From Cladosporium sp. IMV 00045 (taxonomy: Eukaryota; Ascomycota; Dothideomycetes; Cladosporiales; Cladosporiaceae): DNA of 33,265 nt. Where the stretch lies: contig MSJI02000069.1 in assembly GCA_001931905.2 (NCBI GenBank), positions 1 through 33,265 on the forward strand, written 5' to 3'. Positions 11,857 through 22,344 of this stretch are shown here, piece by piece. Numbering within the stretch: position 1 is the first letter of the stretch; each line of letters opens with the position of its first letter. The position numbers and the translations under genes were made by a program. A model generated the notes under the pieces. That model did not search any database, was not told the origin of the DNA, and saw only the letters and a list, made by a program, of their open reading frames with translations.

Positions 11857-14800
11857 ATGTCGACCTCGTTAGCGAGTCATCGGGTTGCTCTGCGACACAA
11901 GACCGAAGCAAGCAGAGAACGAGAAGCGTTGCGGTATGTCATGCGAATGTAGATAGACGGGCGCAGGCCTTCCACTCATGCTAACACCGTCGTTGTAGCT
12001 ACCTTCATGCGTGGACCGAGCTATACAAGCCGCTATACACCCAGCGCAATGCCTTTCCTCACGAGCAACCCATCCCAGCGCCGGCAGCGTGCAACGATAT
12101 CGCTCTCGCTGCGTTTGCGCAGCTGGCCACCCTCCGCCTGGGCGTCAGGCGGGCCTTTATCACCATCATGACCAGCCATACCGAGCACGTTCTGGTCGAA
12201 GCCACCAAAAGCATGTCGTTGCAGTCGGACTTTGTCGCGAATCCAAAAGACGAGAGTTGGCTGGGTACCTGCAGCTTTGCGAGGTCGGATGGAGTGAATG
12301 ATCTTTCGTTTGATGGCTGGCGAAAGGCGCGCTCACTGCGCGAAGCACCTACGGACAACGAGTACTATTACACTGAAGGGTGCTCGCCACATTGGCATAT
12401 TGTTAGCGACCTAAGGCATGACACCGCCGCGGCGCAACGGGAGTTCGTTCGGCGGGCAAAATCGCCTCGCTTTTATTTCTCAATACCCGTACGCGATCAT
12501 GAAGGCACTGTCATCGGGAGTCTGGCTATATTGGATGACAAACCTCGCTATGGCGTTAGTGCCATGGAGATGTCTTACTGTGAAGACCTAGGCGATACAA
12601 TTGCACAGCATCTCCAGTCATCAATCTTCAAATCCCAGCGCCAGCGAAGCGAGCGACTGATCCAAGCCCTCGGGGTATTCAACAACGGAGGCAGCTCTCT
12701 GCGAGAATGGTGGGTGGGACAGGATAACAACAGCATGAGTAGAGGTGGCCGCGGGAAGGACGGGGGAAAGGACCGCCACGAGCAAGACCACAGATTTGAT
12801 GCGGAATTTGGCGCTGAAGAGGACCGCTCGTCGCCGCGTGCGGCAACACGATCAGGGAGATTACGGAAGTCCCAACAAGACCAGACAAACCCGCGTTCCT
12901 CCGGCGAGGGCAACCAGAAAGCGATCGATGATCGCATCGAGAACGGTGTAGTGAGTGAGGACTTCAATTCAAATACCGCCAATTCGCCCTATTCTCCTGG
13001 AAAGTCCACAAGCAGTGAGAGCTCATCAGGTAAGCAAACAGGCAAACATCTACCTACTATGGAAGGTATCTAATCATGTGCCGAAACCAGATCTATATAC
13101 TCAGGTGAGCGAAGCCTATAGCCGAGCAGGTCAGCTCCTCCGTGAATCTATGGGCGCTTTCGGAGTTGCTTTCATCGACGCTGGTAAAGTTTTCTCGACT
13201 AAATCATCGGGACACAATACGTCTTCGGGGTCTTCTGACGATGGCGAAGCAATTGCTTCGAGCGACACTGACCTCTCCGACCCTTCGGCAGTCCCATCGT
13301 CCAAATGTAAAGTCGAGGCGGTATCTACGCAGGCGCCGAGTGCTGAAGAGGGCTCTCTAGGTTCGGCTCGAGTCGACCTACCCGAACGGGATCTGGCCAA
13401 GTTAATCAAAGCATATCCGCGCGGCAAGATATTCAATTTCAAGAAAGATGGGAGTGCCTATTCGAGCTCAGATAGCAAGGGAGGGTCGAGTGGATCTGCC
13501 GAGGTCACCGATGGCTCGCGGCCTCAGGTTCAGTCGAAATACGGCCGCAGTGCTCGTGTGTTGAGGAAAACAGTGGGAGACTCTGGCTCCATTGCATTCT
13601 ATCCTATCTGGGATGTGAGTTTCTTCTGCCAATATATGTACCAATTCCGTGCTGACACACAAAAGGATGATCGTGAACGCTGGAGGTCCGTTCTTTTAGT
13701 GTGGACGAGAAGCTTCACCAGGTTCTTCCACCCAGATGAAGATTTGACCTACATGTCTGCGTTTGCTCACAGTCTGAGGGCCGAGTTGGCGCGCATCGAA
13801 ACAATCGCGTCGGACGTGGCGAAAGGCAGATTCATTACTTCCGTCAGCCATGAGCTCCGCAGTCCGTTACATGGTATCCTCGCCGGGATTGAGATGCTCC
13901 AAGACTCTCCGTTATCCGCTTTTCAAGAGGAGATGGCTGTATCTGTGGCACTTGCCGGGAGGACTCTACTCGATACGTAAGCATGCCATTGGCTTGTTGT
14001 ACGCTTGACCACTAACTAACCTCGAATAGGGTGGACCACATTTTGGACTACAGCAAGATTAGCAACTTATCACGGGGGCAGAGAAAAGACCGCGCACGGC
14101 TAGATGCGCTTCGTCACAAAACCACCGCTCAAGGCGATAATAGCGGCTTGACCAACGTTGACCTGGCGAGCCTTACCGAAGAGTATACATCCCAACTTGC
14201 AGAACCCAAACTTCTCTTTCTGACTGTTAATCGTACAGAGTGGTGGAAAGCACCATTTCCGGGCATCGACACCTTCAACGAGCGTCCGACGATCAAGGCC
14301 AGCACGATGCACGTTCTGTATCCGTGACCCTTGACATAGAGCAACGTCCAAGTTGGATCACTCCCATGATGCCTGGCACGATAACAAGACTGATAACGAA
14401 TATTCTTGGTGAGTGGGCATTCACACCACGGTCAAAATGTCTGTTCTGACTTTCGATGTCTCTCGCAGGCAATGCGCTCAAGTTCACCAACAAAGGATCC
14501 ATATCTGTGAAGCTCTATACCGACGAAGGGGTCTCTTCATCTGGTGAAGAAAGCCTGGACACCTTGGTGACCCTTCAAGTGCGAGATACGGGACCCGGCA
14601 TGTCGCGTGAATTTGTGGATACCAGTCTGTTCACTGCCTTCAAACAAGCCAACTCGCACGCGCCTGGAACTGGTCTTGGCATGAGTATTGTCAAGGAGGT
14701 CGCCAAAGACTTGAATGCTTCAGTCATCGTCAGAAGTGATTTGGGACAGGGTACTGTCGTAACTGTCAAATTCTTGTCCAACTTCAACCACTCGAACGTC

Positions 14801-16120
14801 GCCCACGCCGGTTCAGGAAGTGCTCTTACGAAGACGACCCTTCAAAATGTCCCAAAGCACTTGCGCATGCTGGATTTGCAAGAAGAGGTTCCGCAGAAAG
14901 ATATGCATGGTGCCAGGATGGTCGCGGAGAGCGTCCTACGGACTGTCTCAAGCTGGTTTGAATGCGACGCGCGCTTCGTTCAAGACGCTTCTACATGCCC
15001 GCTTGACACCGTCTGCGCGGTGTCGGAGAGAGACCTACTTTTACTCGACGAAAAGGATTCAGATGCAGTCGATCAACTGATGTCGACTCTAGCTGGCGCT
15101 TGTTCTCGGATCTTGGTCCTTTCTCAATCTGTGAGAAGCGTTGAACCAGAGTTTGATTTTGAGGACTTTCCCCTCAAGCCGCTTTATTTATACCAGCCGT
15201 CAGTTGCCCCACTGTTGCATCAAAGCTCTCATAAGTTCCGACTCTCATGAGCTCTTTACTGACACGATTCGCAGCATCGGCCCACAAAAGCTCATACGAG
15301 TCCTCAACAGTGCCCAAAACTCATTGATAACAAGACAACCAAAGGACTATGCGACGCACACTCCTCGGCGAACTCGACTGATCCGAAACCATTCGCAAAA
15401 GACGCCCAGGCCCATGGTGGAATCTGACGCCAAGTCATATTTCCAGCTGCCTACAGGAGGGAAAGGCCCGGAAGAGCGACCTACTTCCCCGAGTCAACTT
15501 GACAAGGTACGAGATGGCGAGGCGGCAGACGAAATTCCAGAAGAGGAAGAAAGCAGGGAGTCGACAACAACAACGAGCCTGGCAAGATCTGCAAGTATAC
15601 GGGAGAGACAGACTGGACAGTCTGTACTGCTGGTTGAAGACAACGATATCAACATGAGAGTAAGTCACTACGTCTTGTGAAGTCTTGCCTATGTCAACGA
15701 TCTTTCGGAATGCCTCGCAGCCTGTAGAGAGCAAGACGTCACTCGCATCCAACCGGGCACAAGCTAACCAACCCTCCCTCCCAGCTCCTCCTAGCCCTCA
15801 TGAGAAAACTCAAACTGCCCTGCGAAAGCGCCATGAACGGCCTCGAAGCCGTCGAAAAATACGAAGCGGCGCCCATGCGCTACTTCATCGTGCTCATGGA
15901 CATGAACATGCCGGTCATGGACGGCTTCGAAGCCACACAGAAAATCCGCGAGCTGGAGCGCAAGCAGAAACTCCGCAAAGTGCACATCGCTGCCGTCACC
16001 GGCGTCACCAACACCGAGGCCAAGAAGAACGCCAAAGACGCCGGCGTCGATAAGTACATCACCAAGCCCGTGCGCATGAAGGATCTCTCGGCGCTGGTCG
16101 ATGGGATTCAGGAGGTTTAG
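11857..16120 (+). CDS. Hybrid histidine kinase with GAF-type sensor and receiver domain
   Basis: Nine exons: 11857-11933, 11999-13029, 13091-13614, 13666-13976, 14030-14182, 14239-14408, 14469-15198, 15275-15659 and 15785-16120. They sum to 3717 nt, 1238 aa. The N-terminal sensor (about 30-230) is GAF-like. A second GAF-like segment (GAFGVAFIDAGKVF to YPIWD-DDRERW) is split by a long Ser-rich insert. The kinase core follows: H-box SVSHELRSPLHG with phospho-His606, VDHILDYSKI, N-box GNALKFT (N757), G1 RDTGPGM and G2 GTGLGMS. A variable linker leads to a receiver domain with VLLVEDND, phospho-acceptor Asp1166 (LMDMNMP) and Lys1221 (TKP). It should pass phosphate to a histidine phosphotransfer protein. 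There is no transmembrane segment, so it is a cytosolic sensor. The signal is unknown. The 51-nt third intron is a multiple of three without stops. Confidence 0.92.
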
Positions 16121-16747
16121 GGGAGGGGACGGGTTGTGTTCCTTCGTTTTTCTTTCCCCCATTTTTCGGCTTCAGCGAGCGTGCATATACCCATCGTGTT
16201 CGGAACAGCCTGGCGCGAGCATTTCTCTTTCGGGCTTCTTTCACGAATTCCTGTACATTTAGCAAGGCACAACGAAGAGCTACGAAGCAAATGAAGTCAA
16301 GAGGTTGATAAGATGCAGAAGTTGTCCAAAGTGGCGCTGAACAGCTTTCTCGGTACCAGTGATCCCACATCTATCTCAGTGGTCACGACTCGTTTGGAGG
16401 TATCGAAACCGATGGTAACAACACAAAAGACACGGAGAAACTGCTTTCTCGACGCCGCTATCTCACATGAATACGTGGCCAATTATGCCTACCTATCCCA
16501 GCGGTCAAGATATACTTATGAGGTGCCGAAGCGGATAGTACGAGTGTAAAGGCCATGGAAAAATTCAATACTGGCTCTGGCTATCTCAGCGGTCATGATA
16601 TCTTGATAAACGAAAACTGCCGAAAATCATAATCAGACGTTTGTCGATGGATACTTTATTACATATTTCTCATCTCAATCATTATCTCTTAGGAAACATC
16701 GGCAAAAAGTGGTACTCATACCACAACCGCGTCAATAATCAGACAGA
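16121..16747. other. Convergent 3' intergenic region
   Basis: About 630 AT-leaning bases lie between the 3' ends of the histidine kinase and copper ATPase genes. The first part is T-rich and may hold 3' processing signals. Three degenerate copies of an 18-bp motif occur inside (separate entry). No gene is seen. Confidence 0.5.
16371..16598. repeat. Three dispersed copies of CTATCTCAGCGGTCANGA
   Basis: Related 18-mers begin at 16371, 16493 and 16581. They read CTATCTCAGTGGTCACGA, CTATCCCAGCGGTCAAGA and CTATCTCAGCGGTCATGA, two or three differences per pair, all on the same strand. Similarity fades quickly on both sides. Their origin is unclear. Confidence 0.5.
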
Positions 16748-19700
16748 CTAACCACGAAACCCAACCCCCGGCACCCTCGTGCGCAAAAGCAAACTACTCG
16801 CCACAACCGTAACACTGCTCAATGCCATCGCCAACGCCGCCCAAGCAGGATCAAGCCTGACATGGCCCCCACCACCCGTCTGCACCGGATACAACACCCC
16901 CGCCGCGACCGGCAGCGCGACCAGATTGTACAGCGCGGCCCAGAAGAAATTCAAAATGACCCGTCGGAAAACCACACGACTCAGCGAAATCAGCGTCATC
17001 ACGCCGCGCAGATCCGACATGAGGATGAAACTCGCCGATTGCACCGCGATATCCGAGCCAGCAGCGACAGCGATGCCAACATCCGCGACGGCCAGGGCGG
17101 GCGCGTCGTTGATCCCATCACCGACCATGGCGACGGTCGCGCGGCCGCGCTTGCTGCTCAGCAAGTTCTGGAAGCCGACGCCGCGGCGCGGCAGCAGGGA
17201 TTGCTGGAGGAAGGTAATCTTGCTCGCTTTCTCGGCGGGGAGCACGCCGGCGATGATGTTGTTGGGTGGAATTCCCACTTCTCGGCCGACGGCGTTGGCT
17301 GTCTTCGCGTTGTCGCCTGAGAGCATCCAGACGTCGATGCCGCGCTTTTGGAGCGATATGACGACTTCTTTCGATTCGGGCCGGAGAGGGTCGGAGGCGC
17401 CGAAGATGGCTTCCAGGTGCCATTGGGAGTTGGGGTTGCGGGTTGATAGGAGCATGACGGAGTAGCCGGTCGATTTCCAGTCAGTTAGGAGGTCGTCTGC
17501 TTCGGAGGGGATGGCTACGCCGTAGTCTTGCATTAGGCGCTCGTTGCCGACTAAGACTTCGTGCTGGACTTGGTCGCCATCTCGAACGAGATCAAAGGTC
17601 GCTTTCAGGCCCTTGCCTGCGATTTCATCCGCAGCAGAGACTGTGATGGCCGAGGTGTCCCCTTCGGAACTGCAGAAATGCACAGCAGCCCTGGCGAGAG
17701 GATGCTCGCTATATTCCTCAACGCCCTTCAGCAAACCAAGTACTGTCGCCCGACCAAGACCCGAACCGCTTGAGAGCATGGCGTTCTGGACGATCTTAGG
17801 CTCAACACCTTCCGTCAGAGTTCCAGTCTTGTCAAAGACAACAGCATCCAAAGTACTCGCTTCCTGGAAAGCCTCTCCGCCTCCTTTGACGAGTATGCCA
17901 CGCTTGGCAGCCAAACCTCCGCCAACAAACAAAGCCGTCGGAGCGGCCAGTCCGAGTCCGCAAGGACACGCAATAACGAAGACCGCGATGGCGAATTGCA
18001 AGGACCAAAAAGGCCAGCCGCCAACATTGTTGTCCAGGTAGCTCTTGGGAAGTGCACCAGAAAGACCGAGCGCGAGCCATACGATCCAGGTGGCAATGGC
18101 GATGACGACTACCACTGGAACAAAATATGCCGTCAGAACGTCCGCGATGCGTTCCATCGGCGCGCGCTTGGACTGGCCTTCACGAACGACGTCAATGATC
18201 GCATCGAGCATAGAAGCTCCCGCCGGACCAGTGACGCGAATTGTAATAGCAGCGCCTTTGTTGATGGTACCAGAGAAAACATTGTCGTCTTTAGATTTAT
18301 GGATGGTTCGAGACTCTCCCGTCAGACTTGACTCGTCGAAACTGCCAGATTCGTCAAGCAAGGTGCCATCGCACGGCGGGCTCGAGCCGTGCGGGATCCT
18401 GACCAGATCACCGACGTCGATGAGGTCCACGTTGACTTTCTCGATGCTCGAAGCATCTTCGCCGTCTTTCGACGTGAGTAGATTCGCTTCTGTCGGCCTG
18501 AGATTGCCGAGAGCGGAGATTGCGTCGCCGGATTTCGCTTTCATGCGAGCCTCTGCCAGTCGTCCTAGGAGAAGGAACATTGTAAGAAACACCACTGAGT
18601 CGAAGTATGACTGCTTCGAGCTTCCAATCAGGTCTTGTGAAGGATTAGACGCAGCAATGATCAGCTCAGCCAGCGACGAAAAATACGCAATCGTAGTTCC
18701 CAAGCTGATGAGCATGTTCATACTGCCAAAGCGATAGAAGCGCTTTGCGATCGGGATTGGACTGCGTGGCCGCCAGAGCGAGTAGATCTCCTTGCACATG
18801 CGTCTGTGGAAGTGATCCGTTGCGAAGAGATATACCGGTGTCGCCATGGCGAATGTCGCCCACTCTGCGCGACTGACTCCGTGCACGTGGTGCATGAGGT
18901 ACATGTAACCAGGGTCGTGCTTCGAAACCAGGTTCATGTAGACAACTCCGATGATCAAGGTGGGTATCGCTGTGAGGACTGAAAGGAGTGCGCGCAAGAA
19001 AATCGCTTTCTGCTCTTTCGCCAGCATCTCTCGAGAACGCTGCTCGACTGATGCTGGCTTGTGAATGGCAACTTTGAAGGAAAGATCGAGGGAACTGATG
19101 TCGTCTAGGATGCGTCGAATCGTCAATTTAGGAGCTTGAGGCGTGTATGTGAGGGTGAGTATTGGCGCGTCCAGCGTTGGCAGGCTTTGGATGTCGACCT
19201 GCATATTTCGAACTCTTTCCACAATTCGTTTGGGGCATTGCGGACAGTGCATGCCCACGATTTTGATAGAAACGGTCCTGGGCGCGACAGCCTCGGAATC
19301 GTCATTTGAATCAACGACCTTTCGATCATTGGCCCGTACCTGCCGGACCTCGATGACTTGGGCGTCGTATCCTGCATCTTCAACGGTTTCCGCCAACGTT
19401 TTAGCAACCTCATCTGCGTCCTCAGCTCTGAAATGCACATCCGCACTGTGCCCGATTAAAGAAACGTCGGCTCGATCGACGCCCGCAACCCCTTGTAATG
19501 CCTTCGTCACATTCCCCACGCAGGAACTGCAAGTCATTCCCTCAACAGACAGCGTCGCCACGAACGACGGCGTAGCATCTCCCGAGTCATCCACGAAGAC
19601 AGACTTAAGATCTCCCTGGGCGCTGGAAGCAGCACACATTTGGCAATTGGCGTCGTGCAACAGACGCGTAGTCTCATCGACCTGGGATTGTTGTCGAGGC

Positions 19701-20035
19701 TCCCATCTCTGGACCGCGTCTTCCAGCTGAGCGTCGCGAGTCGAAGAGTAAGAAATCCTGTCCGTATTGGCCGGGTCGCCGATGATGTCGAAAATCTCGT
19801 AGCCGGCGGAGGTGAGAAGGTCGCTTATTGACTGGACTGAAAGGTCCCTCCCGTGTGCGATAGTGATGACGTGGTTAATATATGAAAAATCCGTGATGCT
19901 CGCGTCCGATTCCAGTCCTTCAATGAGAGAAGTGATATGGCTGATGCATGTCGGACAATGCAGGTTTGGGATGAGGAACGAGGTCTTGAAGGGTGCCATG
20001 GCTGTGGCAGCGACTTCTGGTGGTCGCAAAGACAT
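16748..20035 (-). CDS. Cu(I)-transporting P1B-type ATPase with three HMA domains
   Basis: One uninterrupted frame of 1095 aa starts at the ATG at 20033-20035. Three heavy-metal domains lead: HCPTC (C27, C30), GMTCSSC (C169, C172) and GMHCPQC (C264, C267). An extra CQMC lies at 131-134 in a linker. The pump has every class hallmark: LTGES in the actuator domain, the transmembrane CPC motif in ACPCGLG, the phosphorylated Asp in FDKTGTLTEG, the SEHPLA nucleotide site, and VGDGINDAPAL. These define a P1B-1 pump that moves Cu(I) (or Ag) out of the cytosol, either into the Golgi for cuproenzymes (Ccc2-like) or across the plasma membrane for resistance (CrpA-like). Sequence alone does not decide between these. 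It is divergent from a Met-rich DUF4396 protein. Confidence 0.95.
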   Translation of the reverse strand: MSLRPPEVAATAMAPFKTSFLIPNLHCPTCISHITSLIEGLESDASITDFSYINHVITIAHGRDLSVQSISDLLTSAGYEIFDIIGDPANTDRISYSSTRDAQLEDAVQRWEPRQQSQVDETTRLLHDANCQMCAASSAQGDLKSVFVDDSGDATPSFVATLSVEGMTCSSCVGNVTKALQGVAGVDRADVSLIGHSADVHFRAEDADEVAKTLAETVEDAGYDAQVIEVRQVRANDRKVVDSNDDSEAVAPRTVSIKIVGMHCPQCPKRIVERVRNMQVDIQSLPTLDAPILTLTYTPQAPKLTIRRILDDISSLDLSFKVAIHKPASVEQRSREMLAKEQKAIFLRALLSVLTAIPTLIIGVVYMNLVSKHDPGYMYLMHHVHGVSRAEWATFAMATPVYLFATDHFHRRMCKEIYSLWRPRSPIPIAKRFYRFGSMNMLISLGTTIAYFSSLAELIIAASNPSQDLIGSSKQSYFDSVVFLTMFLLLGRLAEARMKAKSGDAISALGNLRPTEANLLTSKDGEDASSIEKVNVDLIDVGDLVRIPHGSSPPCDGTLLDESGSFDESSLTGESRTIHKSKDDNVFSGTINKGAAITIRVTGPAGASMLDAIIDVVREGQSKRAPMERIADVLTAYFVPVVVVIAIATWIVWLALGLSGALPKSYLDNNVGGWPFWSLQFAIAVFVIACPCGLGLAAPTALFVGGGLAAKRGILVKGGGEAFQEASTLDAVVFDKTGTLTEGVEPKIVQNAMLSSGSGLGRATVLGLLKGVEEYSEHPLARAAVHFCSSEGDTSAITVSAADEIAGKGLKATFDLVRDGDQVQHEVLVGNERLMQDYGVAIPSEADDLLTDWKSTGYSVMLLSTRNPNSQWHLEAIFGASDPLRPESKEVVISLQKRGIDVWMLSGDNAKTANAVGREVGIPPNNIIAGVLPAEKASKITFLQQSLLPRRGVGFQNLLSSKRGRATVAMVGDGINDAPALAVADVGIAVAAGSDIAVQSASFILMSDLRGVMTLISLSRVVFRRVILNFFWAALYNLVALPVAAGVLYPVQTGGGGHVRLDPAWAALAMALSSVTVVASSLLLRTRVPGVGFRG

Positions 20036-20566
20036 CTTGTTTTTTCGTCGGAAGGTGCGGTTGTGCCAGGAGAGACGAAGGTGACTCTTTGTGTTTGCCA
20101 GTAGCAAGGTATATGTAGCGGCGTTTTTGCTCTGTGCTCCACACAATACGCTTTAGACTTTTCAGGCACAAAACGCGCAAAGTTGCTCAGTGAGAGGAAG
20201 AAGTTTGTTGAAGAATCGTGGGAGAAGTTTCCATGTCGCGGGTGAGAACAAAGGCGACTTTCAGACATACTTCTAAGCCAGAATAAGCAGCCGCATAAAG
20301 AACGCAGGCGCTACGGCGCCTAGTGCTTAAGCTTATTTCTTTTGCCATCGTACAAGACTGCAGCAGTTTCATGTAATCACACAGTACAAAAAGTCATTAC
20401 CAATTTCGGGAGGCAAAGTCGGGAAAGAAAACAATCATATATCGTTCATTAGATTTTTGATACAATACACGAGCAATCTTCATCGACTCGTCCCCTATCG
20501 ACCACGACGAGTCATCAGGGGAAAACTATCACATTCCCACGCACAATACCTACTCTACTATCCAAG
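20036..20566. promoter_or_regulatory. Divergent promoter of copper ATPase and DUF4396 gene
   Basis: A 531-bp region between two opposite start codons. It includes three TGCTC cores on the plus strand close to the ATPase start (20128, 20135 and 20184). It also has a short perfect hairpin, AGGCGC-TACG-GCGCCT (20306-20321), and an AT-rich stretch at about 20430-20470 upstream of the DUF4396 gene. Confidence 0.5.
20126..20139 (+). promoter_or_regulatory. Possible copper-response element (Mac1-like)
   Basis: TTTGCTC followed directly by TGTGCTC gives two TGCTC cores 7 bp apart. TTTGCTC is the yeast Mac1 element, and filamentous fungi are reported to use TGTGCTCA-like sites. A GTTGCTC lies at 20182-20188. 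Short motifs occur by chance, so this is tentative. Confidence 0.3.
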
Positions 20567-21324
20567 ATGATAACACCAATCCTACGCTCATGTACCATCC
20601 CTCGAAAACCCCCCTCTCTCTTCCGTGCACGACACTTCCTCCGAACACCTCAAACCCGCCCTCCAATCCACCAAACCGCAACCCCTCTTCTCCGCCACCA
20701 AAGCAGCACACCAACACCAACACCATCAAAACGACAACCCCACTCCCTCACAAACCTCCCCTTCTGGCAATGCCGCCACACCTGGACCCGCGCCATGATA
20801 AACACCTCCCGCTGCCTGGTAGGCTGCTCTCTCGGCGACCTGAGCACGATGTGGTATCTCATGGCCTATCATCCGGAGATGAGCACGGGGGCGTCGATGG
20901 GGCTATCTAGTAAGTTGGCCAAACCCGCTGCTCTGAAAAAGTCGAGCTCAGCGATTACATTTCGCCTGTGAATGATGCAAAAGACTAATCAATAAATTTG
21001 TGGAAAATAGTGACGGCCGGCATAACCACTTCCATCCTCCTCGAAACGTTCCTCCTCCGTTTCGGCGCCGACAAACTGCCCTGGAAATTCGCCCTTCAGA
21101 CCGCGTGCGGGATGAGTCTGGTGTCCATGCTGGCGATGGAATTCACCGAGAACGCCGTGACGCTGGGGTTTCTTTCTGGTGATGCTGGGATGATGGGGAT
21201 GAGTAGTGGGCCGGGGGATGCAAGGTTCTGGGGGGTGATGGCGCTGTCGATGTTGGCCGGCTGGTCGGCGCCGTTGCCGTGGAATTATTTCAGGTTGAGG
21301 AGGTGGGGGAGGGGGTGTCATTGA
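20567..21324 (+). CDS. DUF4396-type membrane protein, Met-rich
   Basis: Two exons, 20567-20909 and 21011-21324, with a 101-nt intron, give 218 aa. Residues 1-75 are rich in Arg, Pro, Ser and Thr with no acidic residue, as in a mitochondrial presequence. The core matches my recollection of DUF4396: RCLVGCSLGDLSTMWYLMAYHPE, a helix at 111-130, a helix at 141-164 with MEFTENAV, and the ending AGWSAPLPWNYFRLRRWG...CH. About four hydrophobic helices are expected. Fifteen Met residues, most after residue 75, and the final Cys-His pair could bind a soft metal. The function of the family is not established. The divergent copper ATPase neighbour hints at copper. Confidence 0.8.
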
Positions 21325-21711
21325 TTTGCTGTGATGGTTTGGTGATAGGGTGATGGGGAGGGGGTGCTGTATGATATGGGGATTGTATGATCAGATGTAC
21401 TATGTATACAAAATTTGGTGGAATCACAACTCCTTTCTTCGGGGAACTAGGGATGAGGAATGAGGTTGATTAATTGCCTTAATCATTGAAACTGTGTCTA
21501 GCATAGTGCTCCTTGATGAAGATCGTAAAAGTCGTGACGATATGCATGATACGTAGAATCTCAGAAGAAAAGAACCAACAAATCGCACGAAAAGAAAGCT
21601 AAACGACAGAAACCCGGGTATCCTCCTGAAAATGCGCCAAAAACGACCAGTGCTAATACCTGCAAAGAACGACCAAAATAACAAATAACTTTTCCACCTC
21701 TCAACAAGCGA
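21325..21711. other. Convergent 3' intergenic region
   Basis: About 390 bp lies between two convergent genes. It begins G-rich as a continuation of the DUF4396 3' end, then becomes AT-rich. No gene or repeat was recognised. Confidence 0.5.
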
Positions 21712-22344
21712 TCATGAATGTCCCAACCCATCCCCACCCGCCTCCGCACCTCCATGGGCATTTGTCGGACTCTCATGCGCAAAGGTGCTCGTCGGGCTCA
21801 CATTGCGAGTGCTGCCGCCGGTCATGCTAGAACTGGGGCTGCTCTCGGGCGAGACGATGTAGAGCTCTGGGTAGCGACCGAGGAACATGCGACTCCAGTA
21901 GGGGATCGAGGGGATTTTGATGGAAGCGAGCGAGGAGTCGTAGTTGGGGAATTTCTCGTAGCTGACTTTCTCCTCAGGCATGTAGAGGTCGTGCCGCTTG
22001 ACGTCGACGTACGAGGTGTATCGCGGTATGGGTTTGCGGGTGACGCGGTGCTTTTCGAAGTTCTCGTCTGTGGAGATTGGGTCAGTTACATTTGTGTTTG
22101 CTTGATTTGATGAAGTCAGAAACGTGGAGCGGTCCTTACCTTTGTCCAGCCAGGCGCAGAGGTCTTTCTGAGAGGAAGTTTGCAAGCCTCCTCGGTACTT
22201 GTACAGTAAGATTGGCGTTTCGTCAAGGTCGTCAAGACTGTACTTTTCCGATGCGCTACTGCTGGAGGTGTGGGTGGAGTCTGTCAAGCCGGTCTTGTCG
22301 CTACGCTCGAGCGACACCGTCTCTATGGCAGGTGTGGTGGCCAT
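21712..22344 (-). CDS. Unrecognised fungal protein
   Basis: Two exons, 22344-22140 and 22067-21712, with a 72-nt intron (GTAAGG donor; CTGAC branch site 12 nt before CACAG), give 186 aa. I do not recognise a family. The N-terminal 45 residues are Ser/Thr-rich. A central block (about 46-140) is more ordered and rich in Tyr and basic residues (YKYRGG, RKPIPRYTSYVDVKRHDLYM, YWSRMFLGRYPELY). The C-terminus is Ser, Gly and Thr-rich and probably disordered. There is no signal peptide or membrane helix. The intron is a multiple of three without a stop, so an unspliced form of 210 aa would also be in frame. The block resembles a conserved hypothetical rather than random translation. Confidence 0.65.
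   Translation of the reverse strand: MATTPAIETVSLERSDKTGLTDSTHTSSSSASEKYSLDDLDETPILLYKYRGGLQTSSQKDLCAWLDKGKDRSTFLTSSNQANTNVTDPISTDENFEKHRVTRKPIPRYTSYVDVKRHDLYMPEEKVSYEKFPNYDSSLASIKIPSIPYWSRMFLGRYPELYIVSPESSPSSSMTGGSTRNVSPTSTFAHESPTNAHGGAEAGGDGLGHS

Noticed and set aside
15791..16162. 123-codon antisense frame over the receiver domain of the histidine kinase
   Set aside because: It is a shadow of the conserved receiver exon, low in complexity (Val, Asp, His-rich), with no independent evidence.
18300..18320. B-box-like GGTTCGAGACTC in the copper ATPase gene
   Set aside because: No cloverleaf forms around it, and it is part of conserved coding sequence.
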